Below, piece after piece: positions 37,724 through 46,562 of a stretch of DNA of 64,000 bases; the stretch's first letter is position 1, and each line of letters begins with the position of its first letter. The stretch is from positions 963,748 through 1,027,747 of the forward strand of contig NZ_KB900626.1 of assembly GCF_000379125.1 (NCBI RefSeq), written 5' to 3'. The translations under genes and the position numbers were made by a program. The notes under the pieces are model-generated. The model ran no database searches, had not been told where the DNA came from, and saw only the letters and a list, made by a program, of their open reading frames with translations. This DNA comes from Methylosinus sp. LW4. GTDB taxonomy: Bacteria; Pseudomonadota; Alphaproteobacteria; Rhizobiales; Beijerinckiaceae.

Positions 37724-37840
37724 ATGGCTCTGCAGACCTCTGGGAAGGACATCGTCAAGTCTCTGGCGTGGTTCATCGGCGCGATCGCGCTGATCATCAC
37801 CCTGGTTCATTTCGCCCCCATCATTTCCCACGGGGGCTGA
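37724..37840 (+). CDS. Small single-helix membrane protein (38 aa)
   Basis: A 38-residue frame, MALQTSGKDIVKSLAWFIGA followed by IALIITLVHFAPIIS, with one membrane helix (about 13-32) and GGAG at 37714-37717, six bases before the ATG. It begins 142 bp after the PCuAC gene on the same strand. Such small proteins are often subunits or regulators of membrane complexes. No family assigned. Confidence 0.6.
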   Translation: MALQTSGKDIVKSLAWFIGAIALIITLVHFAPIISHGG

Positions 37841-37995
37841 GCGAGACACTCTCGCTGGCGCTACGCCGGTCGCGATCCGTCAGCGGTCACGGCCGGCGTC
37901 CTCGCATTCGGCGGCCTATGCGCGCCGAATGCGCGTTTGGAATTGCCCGACCGGGCCGCTATTGTCCGCGACGTCATAGACGAGGTCGCGCGCAA

Positions 37996-39378
37996 ATGGT
38001 CGAAAAAAGGTCGGGAGAGGGCCGTATCGAGGCCTATCTTCTGCAGGAGATGAAGGCGGAGATCGATGAGCTCGCGCGCAGCGAGGTCGATGACGCCACG
38101 AAATTTTTCTATGCGCGAGCCCGCGAGTTCTATTGGACGGTGACGCGTCTGCTCGGCCTCGGCCGACTGCATGACGGCGTATGGCGAAAGCCGAGCGACG
38201 ACAAGGCGAGCGCGTGGCGCACGGCGCTCGCGGGCGACATTCCGCCTCCCGCCACGCATGCGCGGCTGCTCGTCGATATGACGGCGACACATCGCACCAT
38301 AGGCCGCACCGGCATTCAGCGCGTCGTTCGCGAGATTGCGCGCGCCACGGTCGAGAGCGGCGCCGGAATTCCCGTCTTCATGGAGGATGGGCGGCTCTTT
38401 TCCCATTTTCTGCATGATAATCTTCCCAATGAGGTGACGCCGGCCGCTGGCGATAAATTTCTTCTGCTCGACGCCGGCTGGCACCTCACGGCGGAATATT
38501 CGCGAATGATCGATGTCGTCGCGCAGGCCGGCGGCGAGACGGTCGGCTGCCTCTACGATCTCATTCCGATCCTCTATCCCTCCGTGGTGACGAATTCCGC
38601 TCGTCGCGCCTTTGCGGAATGGTTCGATCTCCTCATTCGAAAGAGCGACGCGATCGTCGGCATCTCCAAGTCCGTCATCGACGATCTCGAGGCCTATGCG
38701 CGGGAGCGCGGCCTGCCGTGCAAGCCGGGCCTCCGCCTCGGCTGGTGGCCGCTCGGCGCGGATTTTCGCGCGCCCGGCGACGCGGCGCCGTCGCCGAACG
38801 CTGTCGAGGCCGCGGCGGGAGGACAGCCGCTCTTTCTCAGCGTCGGCACGCTGGAGCCGCGCAAAGGCCATGCGGTTGCGCTCGGCGCCTTCGATCGCTG
38901 GTGGGAGCAGGGCGCCGATGTCCGCTATGTCATCGTCGGCGCGAAAGGCTGGAATGTGCGGGCGCTCGAGCGGCGCATTCTGGAGCATCCCGAATTCGGC
39001 CGTCGCCTGTTCTGGCTGCGCGGCGCGAGCGACGCCGATCTGCGCTATCTCTACGAGCGCACGCATGCGCTCGTGTTTCCCTCCATCGCCGAAGGCTTCG
39101 GCCTGCCGCTCGTCGAGGCGGCGCATTTCGGCGCGCGCGCCATAGCGAGCGACATTCCGGTGTTTCGGGAGGTGGGCGGCGACTGGGCGTCCTATTTCGA
39201 TCCGGGCGACAGCGACGCTCTGCTGGCCCGGCTGAAGGAGGCGCTCGCCGCTCCGCCCGCCGCGCCAGCCTGCGACATATTGTCCTGGGGGCGCTCCGCA
39301 GAGGCGCTGGCGCGCCTTCTGCGCGAGGGCGACTATCCCGCCCGGCTTTCGGAAAACGTCGCCCTGGAGGCGCGCTGA
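37996..39378 (+). CDS. Glycosyltransferase family 4
   Basis: A 460-residue protein with a GT-B fold. The N-terminal ~100 residues are helical and not part of the family core. The C-terminal GT4 domain has PLFLSVGTLEPRKGH and the E-x7-E signature SIAEGFGLPLVEAAHFG. The ATG at 37996 has weak upstream AGG and is chosen for the charged N-terminus (MVEKRSGEG) and family length; longer frames to 37768 begin inside the 38-aa gene. It is convergent with the glucan gene (7 bp), so probably a monocistronic surface-sugar gene. Confidence 0.85.
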   Translation: MVEKRSGEGRIEAYLLQEMKAEIDELARSEVDDATKFFYARAREFYWTVTRLLGLGRLHDGVWRKPSDDKASAWRTALAGDIPPPATHARLLVDMTATHRTIGRTGIQRVVREIARATVESGAGIPVFMEDGRLFSHFLHDNLPNEVTPAAGDKFLLLDAGWHLTAEYSRMIDVVAQAGGETVGCLYDLIPILYPSVVTNSARRAFAEWFDLLIRKSDAIVGISKSVIDDLEAYARERGLPCKPGLRLGWWPLGADFRAPGDAAPSPNAVEAAAGGQPLFLSVGTLEPRKGHAVALGAFDRWWEQGADVRYVIVGAKGWNVRALERRILEHPEFGRRLFWLRGASDADLRYLYERTHALVFPSIAEGFGLPLVEAAHFGARAIASDIPVFREVGGDWASYFDPGDSDALLARLKEALAAPPAAPACDILSWGRSAEALARLLREGDYPARLSENVALEAR

Positions 39379-39384
39379 GGCGCC

Positions 39385-40965
39385 TCAGAACGGGTGATAT
39401 TGGAAGAGCCAGTTCTCCGACAACGCTTCATTCTTGTGCGCGAGGAAGAGCCGCATCTCGACGGGATCATGTCCGTCGACGGTGAGATCGAATTGCGCGC
39501 GCCAATGTCCCGGCACGCCGTCGAACACGGCTTCCGTGTAAATGTAGGAGAAGCTTCCGCGCGAGGACCAAAGCACCGGCTCCGGCTTCACGCCGAAGGG
39601 CAGACGCTCGAGCGGTCCGCCGAGAAACTCCACCATGAATTTGCGCACGCCTTTGGGGCGCGGCTTGCCGGGCTGTCCGCCATTGCCGAGCCGCGTCGCG
39701 ACGCAGCGCGCGAGCGGCGTCGGATCTGGCTCGTCGGCGAGCCAATGCAGGCGATAGGAGAAGTCGAAAGACGCGCCGGGAACGGCGGGCTTCGCCGGCA
39801 CCCACATGGCGACGATGTTATCGTGGATCTCGTCGTCGGTCGGAATCTCGACGAGCTGAATCGTTCCCTTGCCCCAATCGCCCTTGGGCTCGATCCACAC
39901 GCTCGGGCGGCGATCATAGAAAACGCCGTCGAGATAATGATCGAAATTGCGATCGCGCTGCAGCAGGCCGAAGCCTTTCGGATTTTCGTCTCCGAAAGCG
40001 GAAGCCATCACGCGATCGGGATTGTTGAGCGGGCGCCACAGACGCTCGCCGCGGCCGGTCCACATTGCGAGGCCGTCGGAATCATGCACCTCCGGCCGCC
40101 AATCGACGGCGGTCGGCTTCTTGGTCTCGGAGAACCAATACATGGAGGTGAGCGGCGCTATGCCGAAACGCTCGAAGGCGCCGCGCAAATGCAGCGAGCA
40201 GTCGACGTCCATCACGACGCCCTTGCCGCGCTTCGCCAAGATGCGAAACGCGCCGACGATGGAGGGACCTTCGAGCAGGAGATGCAGCGGCAGCCCGTCT
40301 TCCGCCTCCGGGCCGATATAGACATTGGTGAAATCTGGAAACTCCTCCGGCCGGCCGGAGACCCAAGTGTCGAGCGCGACGCCGCGCGCCGAGAGCCCAT
40401 ATTGGCGCAATTCGCCGATGGCGCGGAAATAGGAGGCGCCGAGAAAAGCCGCCCAATCATTCTTGCGCCAGTCGAGCGGCCCGTCCTTGGGCTCCTGAAT
40501 GCGAAAGCCGGCGAAGCCCGCGCCCGGCGGCAGCTGGCGGGCGATCGAATCGTACGGCATGTCGAAATATTTGGAGTTGTAGAGCACCTCGCGCGCCTGG
40601 CCGTTCTCGACCGCATAGAAGCGGACGGCCTTTTTGAAGAACATGCCGAGGTGGAAGAACTCGACCGGGAAACGGCCGGCGCCCGTGGTGAGCGCGTAAT
40701 TCGTGTCGTAGTTGATCTTGCCCCAGGCCTCATAGTCGATCTTGGAGGTGATCTGCGGATCGGGCTGGCTCGGCGGGCGGAAGGGCTCCGCGATGCGGCG
40801 GCGGGCGGTCTCCTTCAGCCGCTCGAAGGAGAAGGGCTCCGCCGGCCCGAGGTCGAGACGGCCGGGGACGGGCTGGGCGTCGGCCTCATTCGCGCTCATT
40901 GCGCCGAGCGCGCCTGTAGCGGCCGCGGCCTTGAGGAAGGAGCGGCGATCCGTGTCGTCGATCAT
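39385..40965 (-). CDS. Periplasmic glucan biosynthesis protein (OpgG/OpgD family)
   Basis: A 526-residue exported protein with a Tat signal (DRRSFLKAAAATGAL, cleavage near ADAQ) and the MdoG domain: IDYEAWGKINYDTNYAL, FHLGMFFKKAVRFY, YWFSETKK and FKTP-like core strands through the Ig-like C-terminal part. The family is required for osmoregulated periplasmic glucans; OpgD uses Tat export and OpgG Sec, so OpgD is the closer match. No OpgH is adjacent. Its small partner gene lies 54 bp upstream on the same strand. Confidence 0.9.
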   Translation of the reverse strand: MIDDTDRRSFLKAAAATGALGAMSANEADAQPVPGRLDLGPAEPFSFERLKETARRRIAEPFRPPSQPDPQITSKIDYEAWGKINYDTNYALTTGAGRFPVEFFHLGMFFKKAVRFYAVENGQAREVLYNSKYFDMPYDSIARQLPPGAGFAGFRIQEPKDGPLDWRKNDWAAFLGASYFRAIGELRQYGLSARGVALDTWVSGRPEEFPDFTNVYIGPEAEDGLPLHLLLEGPSIVGAFRILAKRGKGVVMDVDCSLHLRGAFERFGIAPLTSMYWFSETKKPTAVDWRPEVHDSDGLAMWTGRGERLWRPLNNPDRVMASAFGDENPKGFGLLQRDRNFDHYLDGVFYDRRPSVWIEPKGDWGKGTIQLVEIPTDDEIHDNIVAMWVPAKPAVPGASFDFSYRLHWLADEPDPTPLARCVATRLGNGGQPGKPRPKGVRKFMVEFLGGPLERLPFGVKPEPVLWSSRGSFSYIYTEAVFDGVPGHWRAQFDLTVDGHDPVEMRLFLAHKNEALSENWLFQYHPF

Positions 40966-41019
40966 GCAGGGAACCTCGCGGGGCGGGGAAGCGCCTGTCG
41001 TCGGCCTAGGGTCGAAAAA

Positions 41020-41250
41020 TCAGCGGATAGGCTCGTGGCGGACGGCGGTGCGCATGAAGAAATACAGGCCGACCAGACCGGCCAGCGCAAAGACGATCTC
41101 GAAAATGCGGCTGATGGCCGGATCGAGCTGAAACAGGCCGCCGAGCGCCCAGCCGGCGGCCCAGGAGGTCGCGACGAGCTCCGTGCCGACCAGGATCGCG
41201 ACGGCGACCAGAGTCGACAAATGCACCAGGTTCAACGGTTTCTTGCTCAT
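41020..41250 (-). CDS. Small two-helix membrane protein
   Basis: A 76-residue protein with two hydrophobic helices (about 9-40 and 48-66) and a basic tail. It begins 205 bp from the divergent FHA-trypsin gene and ends 54 bp before the OpgD-like gene, which may be in the same transcript. I do not recognise the family. Confidence 0.75.
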   Translation of the reverse strand: MSKKPLNLVHLSTLVAVAILVGTELVATSWAAGWALGGLFQLDPAISRIFEIVFALAGLVGLYFFMRTAVRHEPIR

Positions 41251-41455
41251 CGGGCGAAGGACTCCGCGCTCATCGTCCAGAGGAACCTGCTATACGATCG
41301 GCCGGTCCGGCGCAAGTCGGCGCCCCAAAGGCCGCGGAACGCCTCTTGCGAGGCGCCGCGCGCCGCTGGTATTCTGCAAATGGGGGCGACGCAGGCGCTT
41401 TTATTGCTTTTTTCACGCGCTGAAGCAAAGTCGCTGCATTTTCAGGGGCGGAGCT

Positions 41456-43264
41456 ATGGGTGGAGTCGTCGAGCGCGTCGTCATTCGGCATTTGTCGGGG
41501 TCGAAGGCCAATCAGATCGAGCAGCTTCCGATCGGCGATCTGAAAGAGATCACCATCGGCCGCGATCCGACATCGAAAATCGCTTTCGATCCCATCATAG
41601 ACGGCGTCGTCAGCCGGCAGCACGCCGTCATCCGCATCGAGGGCGAAGGCGACGATCTGAAGTTCAAGCTGATCGACCTCGGCTCCAGCAATGGCACTTT
41701 CCTCAACGGCCAGCGCATCTCGCAAGACGCCGAGCTGCTGCCCGAGGACAAGATCGAGCTCGGCGGCGCCAAGGGGCCGAAATTCACCTTCGATCTGCAG
41801 CCCCGGCCGGCCAGCTTCGCGGCGCGCACGCGCGTCATCGGCATAGACGATTCCGCCGCGACCCGGCTGATCGAGACGGCGCAGACCGCGGCGTCCACCG
41901 CCGTCGCCGAGATCGGCTCGACGTCGACTGAGGCGCCTCCGCACAAGGCGGGCGTCGGGCAGGAGACGGTGCAGCGGCTGATCGTCGAGGAGCGCCGATC
42001 GGCGGGCCGCACTTGGGGCGCCGTGGCGGCCGGTCTGCTCGCCTTCATCGCGCTCGGCGGCGGCGCCGTCTATTGGAAGCAGATCAAGGACGACGAGCGC
42101 CATCAGGCCGAGCTCGCGGATGTGAAGGCGGACGCCAAGCACGCCGATCAGCGCAGCGCCGCGCTGCAGGGCGAGGTGAAGACCAATCTCATCGGCATGA
42201 CGCCGCTCGACATCTACAATAAATATTCCAACGCCACCGCGCGCGTCGATCTGCGCTGGCGTCTCTTCGACACGCAGACCGGCAAGCCGATCTTCCATCA
42301 GACCTTCCGGTTCGGAAAGGACACGCTGCCGGCCTATGTGCGTCTGCCCAATGGCAAGGTCGTGCGCTGGCTGACGCTCGAGGACGATCAGCGCTCCAAT
42401 CTGCAGATCGCCGGCGCCGGGCGCGGCTCCGGCTTCGTCATCAGCGAGCAGGGCTATCTGCTCACCAACAAGCATGTCGCCGCCGGCTGGAAGGTGACTT
42501 ACGATTCCCCGCGTCTCGGCTATGTGTTCGATCTCGGCGGCGGCCCCGGCGCCAAAAACGCGAAGCTGCGGAAGCCTATCGGCGTCATCGATCTCGAATC
42601 CGAGGATTACGCCGATCTCAACATGTGGGTGCCTGAAGCGGGCGGCGTCATTTTTCCGTCGAGCGTCGCCATTCCGATCGGCCGCAACAACATCCCCGAC
42701 ATGACGCGCAATGAGCAGCGCACTTTCGAGGGCCGCAATGAGCAGCTCGAGGTGCGTTTTCCGGGCGCGCGGCTCGGCGTCAATGCGGCGCTGGTGCGCG
42801 CTTCGGCGGATTCCGACGCTGCGCTCATAAAGATCGACTCGCCGCAGCTGCTCGACAAGGTCGAGCTCGCCGACGACGATCAGGTGACGATCGGCGAGAA
42901 GGTCATCGTGCTCGGCTATCCGGGCATTTCGGTGGAGAATGTTCAGCGTCAGGTGACGGTGGAGAATGGGCTGACGCGCGTTCAGAACGAGGTCATTCCC
43001 GAGGCGACGGTGACGGACGGCATCGTCTCCAAGCTCTCCACCGGCTATAAGGAGAAGGATGGCGTCACGCTGACCAGCGCCGGCGAGCGCATTCAGCTCT
43101 CCGTGCTGGCGACGGGCGCCGGCAATAGCGGCGGCCCGGTGTTCAACGCCAATGGCAAGGTCATCGGCCTGTTCACCTACAGCCGCAGCCGCGGCGACGC
43201 GCGCGTGACGCTCGCCGTGCCGATCAAATTCGGACGCGACCTGCTGCGCGCGCAGCGCAACTGA
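41456..43264 (+). CDS. FHA domain-membrane helix-trypsin-like protease fusion
   Basis: A 602-residue single-pass protein. Residues about 1-110 form an FHA domain (TIGRDP, SRQHAVI, DLGSSNGTFLNG) that reads phosphothreonine. A helix (about 183-202) crosses the membrane. The outer half is a trypsin-like serine protease with the catalytic triad present: His in LLTNKHVAAG (about 340), Asp in SDAALIKID (about 456) and Ser in GAGNSGGPVF (about 556). The FHA in the cytosol could be switched by the kinase and phosphatase encoded just downstream (17 and 12 bp), controlling an outer-side protease. The fusion is uncommon. Confidence 0.92.
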   Translation: MGGVVERVVIRHLSGSKANQIEQLPIGDLKEITIGRDPTSKIAFDPIIDGVVSRQHAVIRIEGEGDDLKFKLIDLGSSNGTFLNGQRISQDAELLPEDKIELGGAKGPKFTFDLQPRPASFAARTRVIGIDDSAATRLIETAQTAASTAVAEIGSTSTEAPPHKAGVGQETVQRLIVEERRSAGRTWGAVAAGLLAFIALGGGAVYWKQIKDDERHQAELADVKADAKHADQRSAALQGEVKTNLIGMTPLDIYNKYSNATARVDLRWRLFDTQTGKPIFHQTFRFGKDTLPAYVRLPNGKVVRWLTLEDDQRSNLQIAGAGRGSGFVISEQGYLLTNKHVAAGWKVTYDSPRLGYVFDLGGGPGAKNAKLRKPIGVIDLESEDYADLNMWVPEAGGVIFPSSVAIPIGRNNIPDMTRNEQRTFEGRNEQLEVRFPGARLGVNAALVRASADSDAALIKIDSPQLLDKVELADDDQVTIGEKVIVLGYPGISVENVQRQVTVENGLTRVQNEVIPEATVTDGIVSKLSTGYKEKDGVTLTSAGERIQLSVLATGAGNSGGPVFNANGKVIGLFTYSRSRGDARVTLAVPIKFGRDLLRAQRN

Positions 43265-43280
43265 CCGAAGGCGAGAGGCG

Positions 43281-44150
43281 ATGGCGACGGAGCGCGACGC
43301 TCCTTTGGGCGCTTTCCGCGTCGTCGGCGCGATGCGGACCGATGTCGGCCGCGTGCGCTCCTCCAATGAGGACAGCGTCGCCTATGTCGCGCCGGCGCAA
43401 GATGCGCCGGAGGCGAGAATGGGCTATCTCGCCATCGTCGCTGACGGCATGGGCGGCCACGCCGCCGGCGAGGTGGCGAGCGCTCTCGCGACGGAAGTCG
43501 TGCGCCGCGTGTTCTACTCGCTCGACGTCGAGCCGCCGCGCGCGCTGAAAGCGGCCTTCGAGGCCGCCAATCGCGCCATTTTCGAGCACAGCGCGCGCGA
43601 GCCCGAATGCAAGGGCATGGGCACGACCTGCACCGCCGTCGTCATTCGCGATGGAAGACTATGGCTCGCCCATGTCGGCGACAGCCGCGCTTATATCTTG
43701 CGCGGCGGCGAGGCGACGCAGCTCTCCGACGATCAGACGCTGCATGCGCAATTGGTGCGTGAGGGCGTGATGACGCAGGAAGAGGCCGAGCGCAGCCCCG
43801 GCGGCAATGTCATTCTGCAGGCGGTCGGAACGCGCAAGGAGGTCGCGCCGACCATTTGGTCGGAAGGACTGCCGCTCGCGATCGGCGACACGATCATTCT
43901 GTGCTCGGACGGGCTCTCCAATCTCGTTTCGAAGGCGCAGCTCGTCGCCGCGATCGCCGATCGCTCGCCGCAGGACTCCTGCCATTTTCTGGTGGAGGCC
44001 GCTCTCGTGGCGGGCGGCCACGACAATATTTCCGTCGGCGTGTTTCAGATCGTCGCGCCGCCGCCGGGCGCGCGCGATCAGGCCGCGACGCAGAAGATTT
44101 CCGTCGTCGCGGATGTCGCGCCGCCGACGCGCGTCATCGTCGTTCGATAG
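43281..44150 (+). CDS. PP2C-family serine/threonine phosphatase
   Basis: A 289-residue PP2C/PppA-type phosphatase with the metal-binding motifs: RTDVGRVRSSNEDS, VADGMGGHAAGE, GTTCTAVVI, LAHVGDSRAYIL, LCSDGLSN and GGHDNISV. A C-terminal Ala/Gln-rich extension is present. It removes phosphate from Ser/Thr residues and should oppose the kinase encoded 12 bp downstream. Coupled genes: FHA protein upstream, kinase downstream. Confidence 0.94.
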   Translation: MATERDAPLGAFRVVGAMRTDVGRVRSSNEDSVAYVAPAQDAPEARMGYLAIVADGMGGHAAGEVASALATEVVRRVFYSLDVEPPRALKAAFEAANRAIFEHSAREPECKGMGTTCTAVVIRDGRLWLAHVGDSRAYILRGGEATQLSDDQTLHAQLVREGVMTQEEAERSPGGNVILQAVGTRKEVAPTIWSEGLPLAIGDTIILCSDGLSNLVSKAQLVAAIADRSPQDSCHFLVEAALVAGGHDNISVGVFQIVAPPPGARDQAATQKISVVADVAPPTRVIVVR

Positions 44151-44162
44151 AGGCATGAGGTC

Positions 44163-45971
44163 ATGAGCGACCAGAAAATGATCGGCCATTACCGCATCGT
44201 CGAGCTGCTCGGCGCCGGGGCCATGGGCAAGGTGCATGTCGCCTTCGACACTTTCATCGAGCGCGAGGTGGCGATCAAATCGCTGCGCCCCGAGCTGACG
44301 CAGGATCCCGAATTCGTCGGGCGCTTCAAGGCCGAGGCGCAGAGCCTCGCGCGCTTGAACCACCCCAATATCACCACGCTCTATTCGCTGCTGCCCGATG
44401 GCCGCGACCTCTATATGGTGATGGAGCTGGTGCGCGGACGCGCGCTCGACGACGTTCTGCGCGAGCGCGGCGGGCCGATCGGCGTGAAGGAATGTCTCGC
44501 CATCGTCTCGCAGGCCGCCGACGGCGTCGCCTATGCGCATCAGATGGGCGTGATCCATCGCGACATAAAGCCGTCCAATCTGATGATCGGCAATGATGGC
44601 CGCGTGAAGATCATGGATTTCGGCATCGCCCGCGTGCAGGGCAGCGTGCGCATGACGCGCGCCGGCACGGCGATCGGCACGCCGCTCTATATGGCGCCGG
44701 AGCAGCGACGCGGCAGCGAAGGCGACGAGCGCAGCGATCTCTATGCGCTCGCTGTCGTTCTCTACGAGATTCTCTCCGGCGCGGCGCCCTTCGCCGGGCT
44801 CGACGAGGTGGAGCTGCTGCAAGCGCAGATCGGCAGAGATCCGCCGCCGCTGGTGCCGCGCATTCCCGGCGTGACGCCGGAGCTGGAAGCCGCGATCATG
44901 AAGGCGCTCTCGAAACGGCCGGAGCAGCGCTATCCGTCGATCCGCGCCTTCAGCGACGCCATAGGCGCGACTGCGCTGCGCATCGACGCCACATCCATTG
45001 TGCAGAACCCCGCGCATCTTCTCGACAAGGCGACGCAGACGAGCGCGAGCGCCGGCTCCGCCGCGTCTCTGCCATCCGTCGCTCTGGCGGTCGCCAAGAG
45101 CCGTTCGACCTCGTTGGTCCGGCGCTTCAAATCGATGCATCCTGCCGTGCAGGGCGTGTCGGTGGCTGTGGTCGCCTTTGCGGCCGTCGCGCCGCTGCTG
45201 TTCGGCGGCGACGGCGACAGCGTCAATAAGAAGCGCGAGCTCGACAAGGCCGAACGCGAGCGGCGCGCGGCCGTCGAGCTCGAGAGCGAGCGTCGTCCGA
45301 CGAAGACTTTGGATTATGGCCAGACCGGCGAGATCAAGCCGGCGCGAAACGAGATCGACCGTCCGGCGGTTCTGACGAATGATGCGCCGCCGGCCAAGCC
45401 CAAATGCAATGAGGGCTTCAGCATCGCGGATTGCCAGCCTTCGACTGTCCCTGGCCAGAAGACCGCGACCGTCGAGCCGGCGTCCCTCGGCGCATCCTCG
45501 ACCATCGCCGAACTGCGCAGAGCGGTGAAGGAGAAAGAGTTCGACCGCGCCGCGTCGATCGGCGAGGCGCTCGCCAGCTCGGGCGAGCGCGAGGCGCAAT
45601 TCATCCTCGGCATGATCGCGCTGAAAGGGCAGGGACGGCCGCAGCATCTTCCGACCGCCTTCAAATGGATCAAGAAGGCCGCCGATAAAGATTTCCCCGA
45701 AGCGCAGGCGGTGCTCGGCAACATGTATCAGAATGGCGACGTGGAGGGCGGCGAGAATGTCGAGGAGGCCGTGCGCTTGTATATGAAAGCGGCGGAGCAG
45801 AATAATCCGCGCGGCCAGTTCTGGCTGGGCAGGGCCTATGAGAAGGGCGTGCCCAATGTGCTGAAGAGAGATGCGAAAAAAGCGGGCGATCTGTTTCGCC
45901 TCGCCAAGGCGCAGGATTTTCCGGGCGCCGCGGAGGCGCTGGAGGCGCTCCGCAAATCCGGCAAATATTGA
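44163..45971 (+). CDS. Membrane serine/threonine protein kinase with Sel1 repeats
   Basis: A 602-residue Hanks-type kinase. The kinase domain (about 8-275) has the Gly loop LLGAGAMGKVHV, the lysine in EVAIKSL, HRDIKPSN, DFGIARV and MAPEQ, all intact. A membrane helix lies near 330-345, and the outer C-terminus (about 478-600) has Sel1/TPR-like repeats (AFKWIKKAADKDFPEAQAVLG; AVRLYMKAAEQNNPRGQFWLG). Sel1 repeats bind proteins, so this outer part may sense a ligand or peptidoglycan. Forms an operon with the phosphatase and FHA-protease genes; probable role is phospho-control of the FHA protein. Confidence 0.94.
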   Translation: MSDQKMIGHYRIVELLGAGAMGKVHVAFDTFIEREVAIKSLRPELTQDPEFVGRFKAEAQSLARLNHPNITTLYSLLPDGRDLYMVMELVRGRALDDVLRERGGPIGVKECLAIVSQAADGVAYAHQMGVIHRDIKPSNLMIGNDGRVKIMDFGIARVQGSVRMTRAGTAIGTPLYMAPEQRRGSEGDERSDLYALAVVLYEILSGAAPFAGLDEVELLQAQIGRDPPPLVPRIPGVTPELEAAIMKALSKRPEQRYPSIRAFSDAIGATALRIDATSIVQNPAHLLDKATQTSASAGSAASLPSVALAVAKSRSTSLVRRFKSMHPAVQGVSVAVVAFAAVAPLLFGGDGDSVNKKRELDKAERERRAAVELESERRPTKTLDYGQTGEIKPARNEIDRPAVLTNDAPPAKPKCNEGFSIADCQPSTVPGQKTATVEPASLGASSTIAELRRAVKEKEFDRAASIGEALASSGEREAQFILGMIALKGQGRPQHLPTAFKWIKKAADKDFPEAQAVLGNMYQNGDVEGGENVEEAVRLYMKAAEQNNPRGQFWLGRAYEKGVPNVLKRDAKKAGDLFRLAKAQDFPGAAEALEALRKSGKY

Positions 45972-45989
45972 CGCTGCGGCACGGCCGGA

Positions 45990-46388
45990 TCAGTAATCCG
46001 CCTTGCCGAGCCCCGTCGCGCTGCTAGCGGCGCTTCCGCCGTTTCCACTCTTGTCGCCGCCGCCGCTCGCATGGCCGCCGCCATCATCTCGATGGCTGCG
46101 TCGCGATGCGTGTCGCGAGCCGCCGTCGCTGCGATGGACGTGCTGGCGCGGCGGAGGCCGACGCGTGCGATAGGGATAGCCGCCGCCATTGCCGCCGCCG
46201 CGCATCGCCCGACGCGCCAGCTCGGCCGCAATTCCGAAAAACTCGGCTTGAGCGCGAGCGGGCCCGGCATCGAGCGCGGCGATCGGCAAAGCGAAAAGCC
46301 CCAACAATAGAGCGCGGCGGGAGAGCTTCGGCGAAGCCGCAGTATCGGATGCGTCGCCGATCAAATCGCCCTTATGTTCGTCGATCAT
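45990..46388 (-). CDS. Small exported Gly/His-rich protein
   Basis: A 132-residue protein with a Tat-like signal (SRRALLLGLFALPIAALD, cleavage near ARAQ) and a mature part rich in Arg, His, Gly and Ser (RTRRPPPRQHVHRSDGG and GGGHASGGGDKSGNGG). No fold is visible. It is convergent with the kinase gene (18 bp). A His-rich exported tail can bind metal, but that is speculation. Confidence 0.6.
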   Translation of the reverse strand: MIDEHKGDLIGDASDTAASPKLSRRALLLGLFALPIAALDAGPARAQAEFFGIAAELARRAMRGGGNGGGYPYRTRRPPPRQHVHRSDGGSRHASRRSHRDDGGGHASGGGDKSGNGGSAASSATGLGKADY

Positions 46389-46482
46389 CTTCGTCAGCCT
46401 GAAAAAGTCCCCGGCTGAACTATCGGGCGCGGTCTCGACATTGTCAAACGAGCATTCGCGCGAGGCGGCGCATCATCCAAAG

Positions 46483-46522
46483 ACGTATGGCGCGACGTTT
46501 TTTCGCCCATCGCGCCATACGT
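46483..46522. repeat. 13-bp perfect inverted repeat
   Basis: ACGTATGGCGCGA (46483-46495) and TCGCGCCATACGT (46510-46522) are perfect reverse complements 14 bp apart, with a T6 run in the loop. They lie 95-134 bp upstream of the 46388 gene start and 41 bp past the end of the 46563 gene. No T-run follows, so an operator or stable RNA stem fits better than a terminator. Confidence 0.7.
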
Positions 46523-46562
46523 TCGTCAGCGGCTCGTCACGCGCCGCGCGGCGGGGAGAGCC

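Noticed and set aside
39394..41931. 845-codon plus-strand frame spanning the OpgD-like gene
   Set aside because: Covers a clear minus-strand gene with Tat signal and MdoG motifs, then changes into the FHA gene region; low-complexity Arg/Glu composition.
43659..45647. 662-codon minus-strand frame opposite the kinase
   Set aside because: Antisense shadow of the PP2C and kinase genes.
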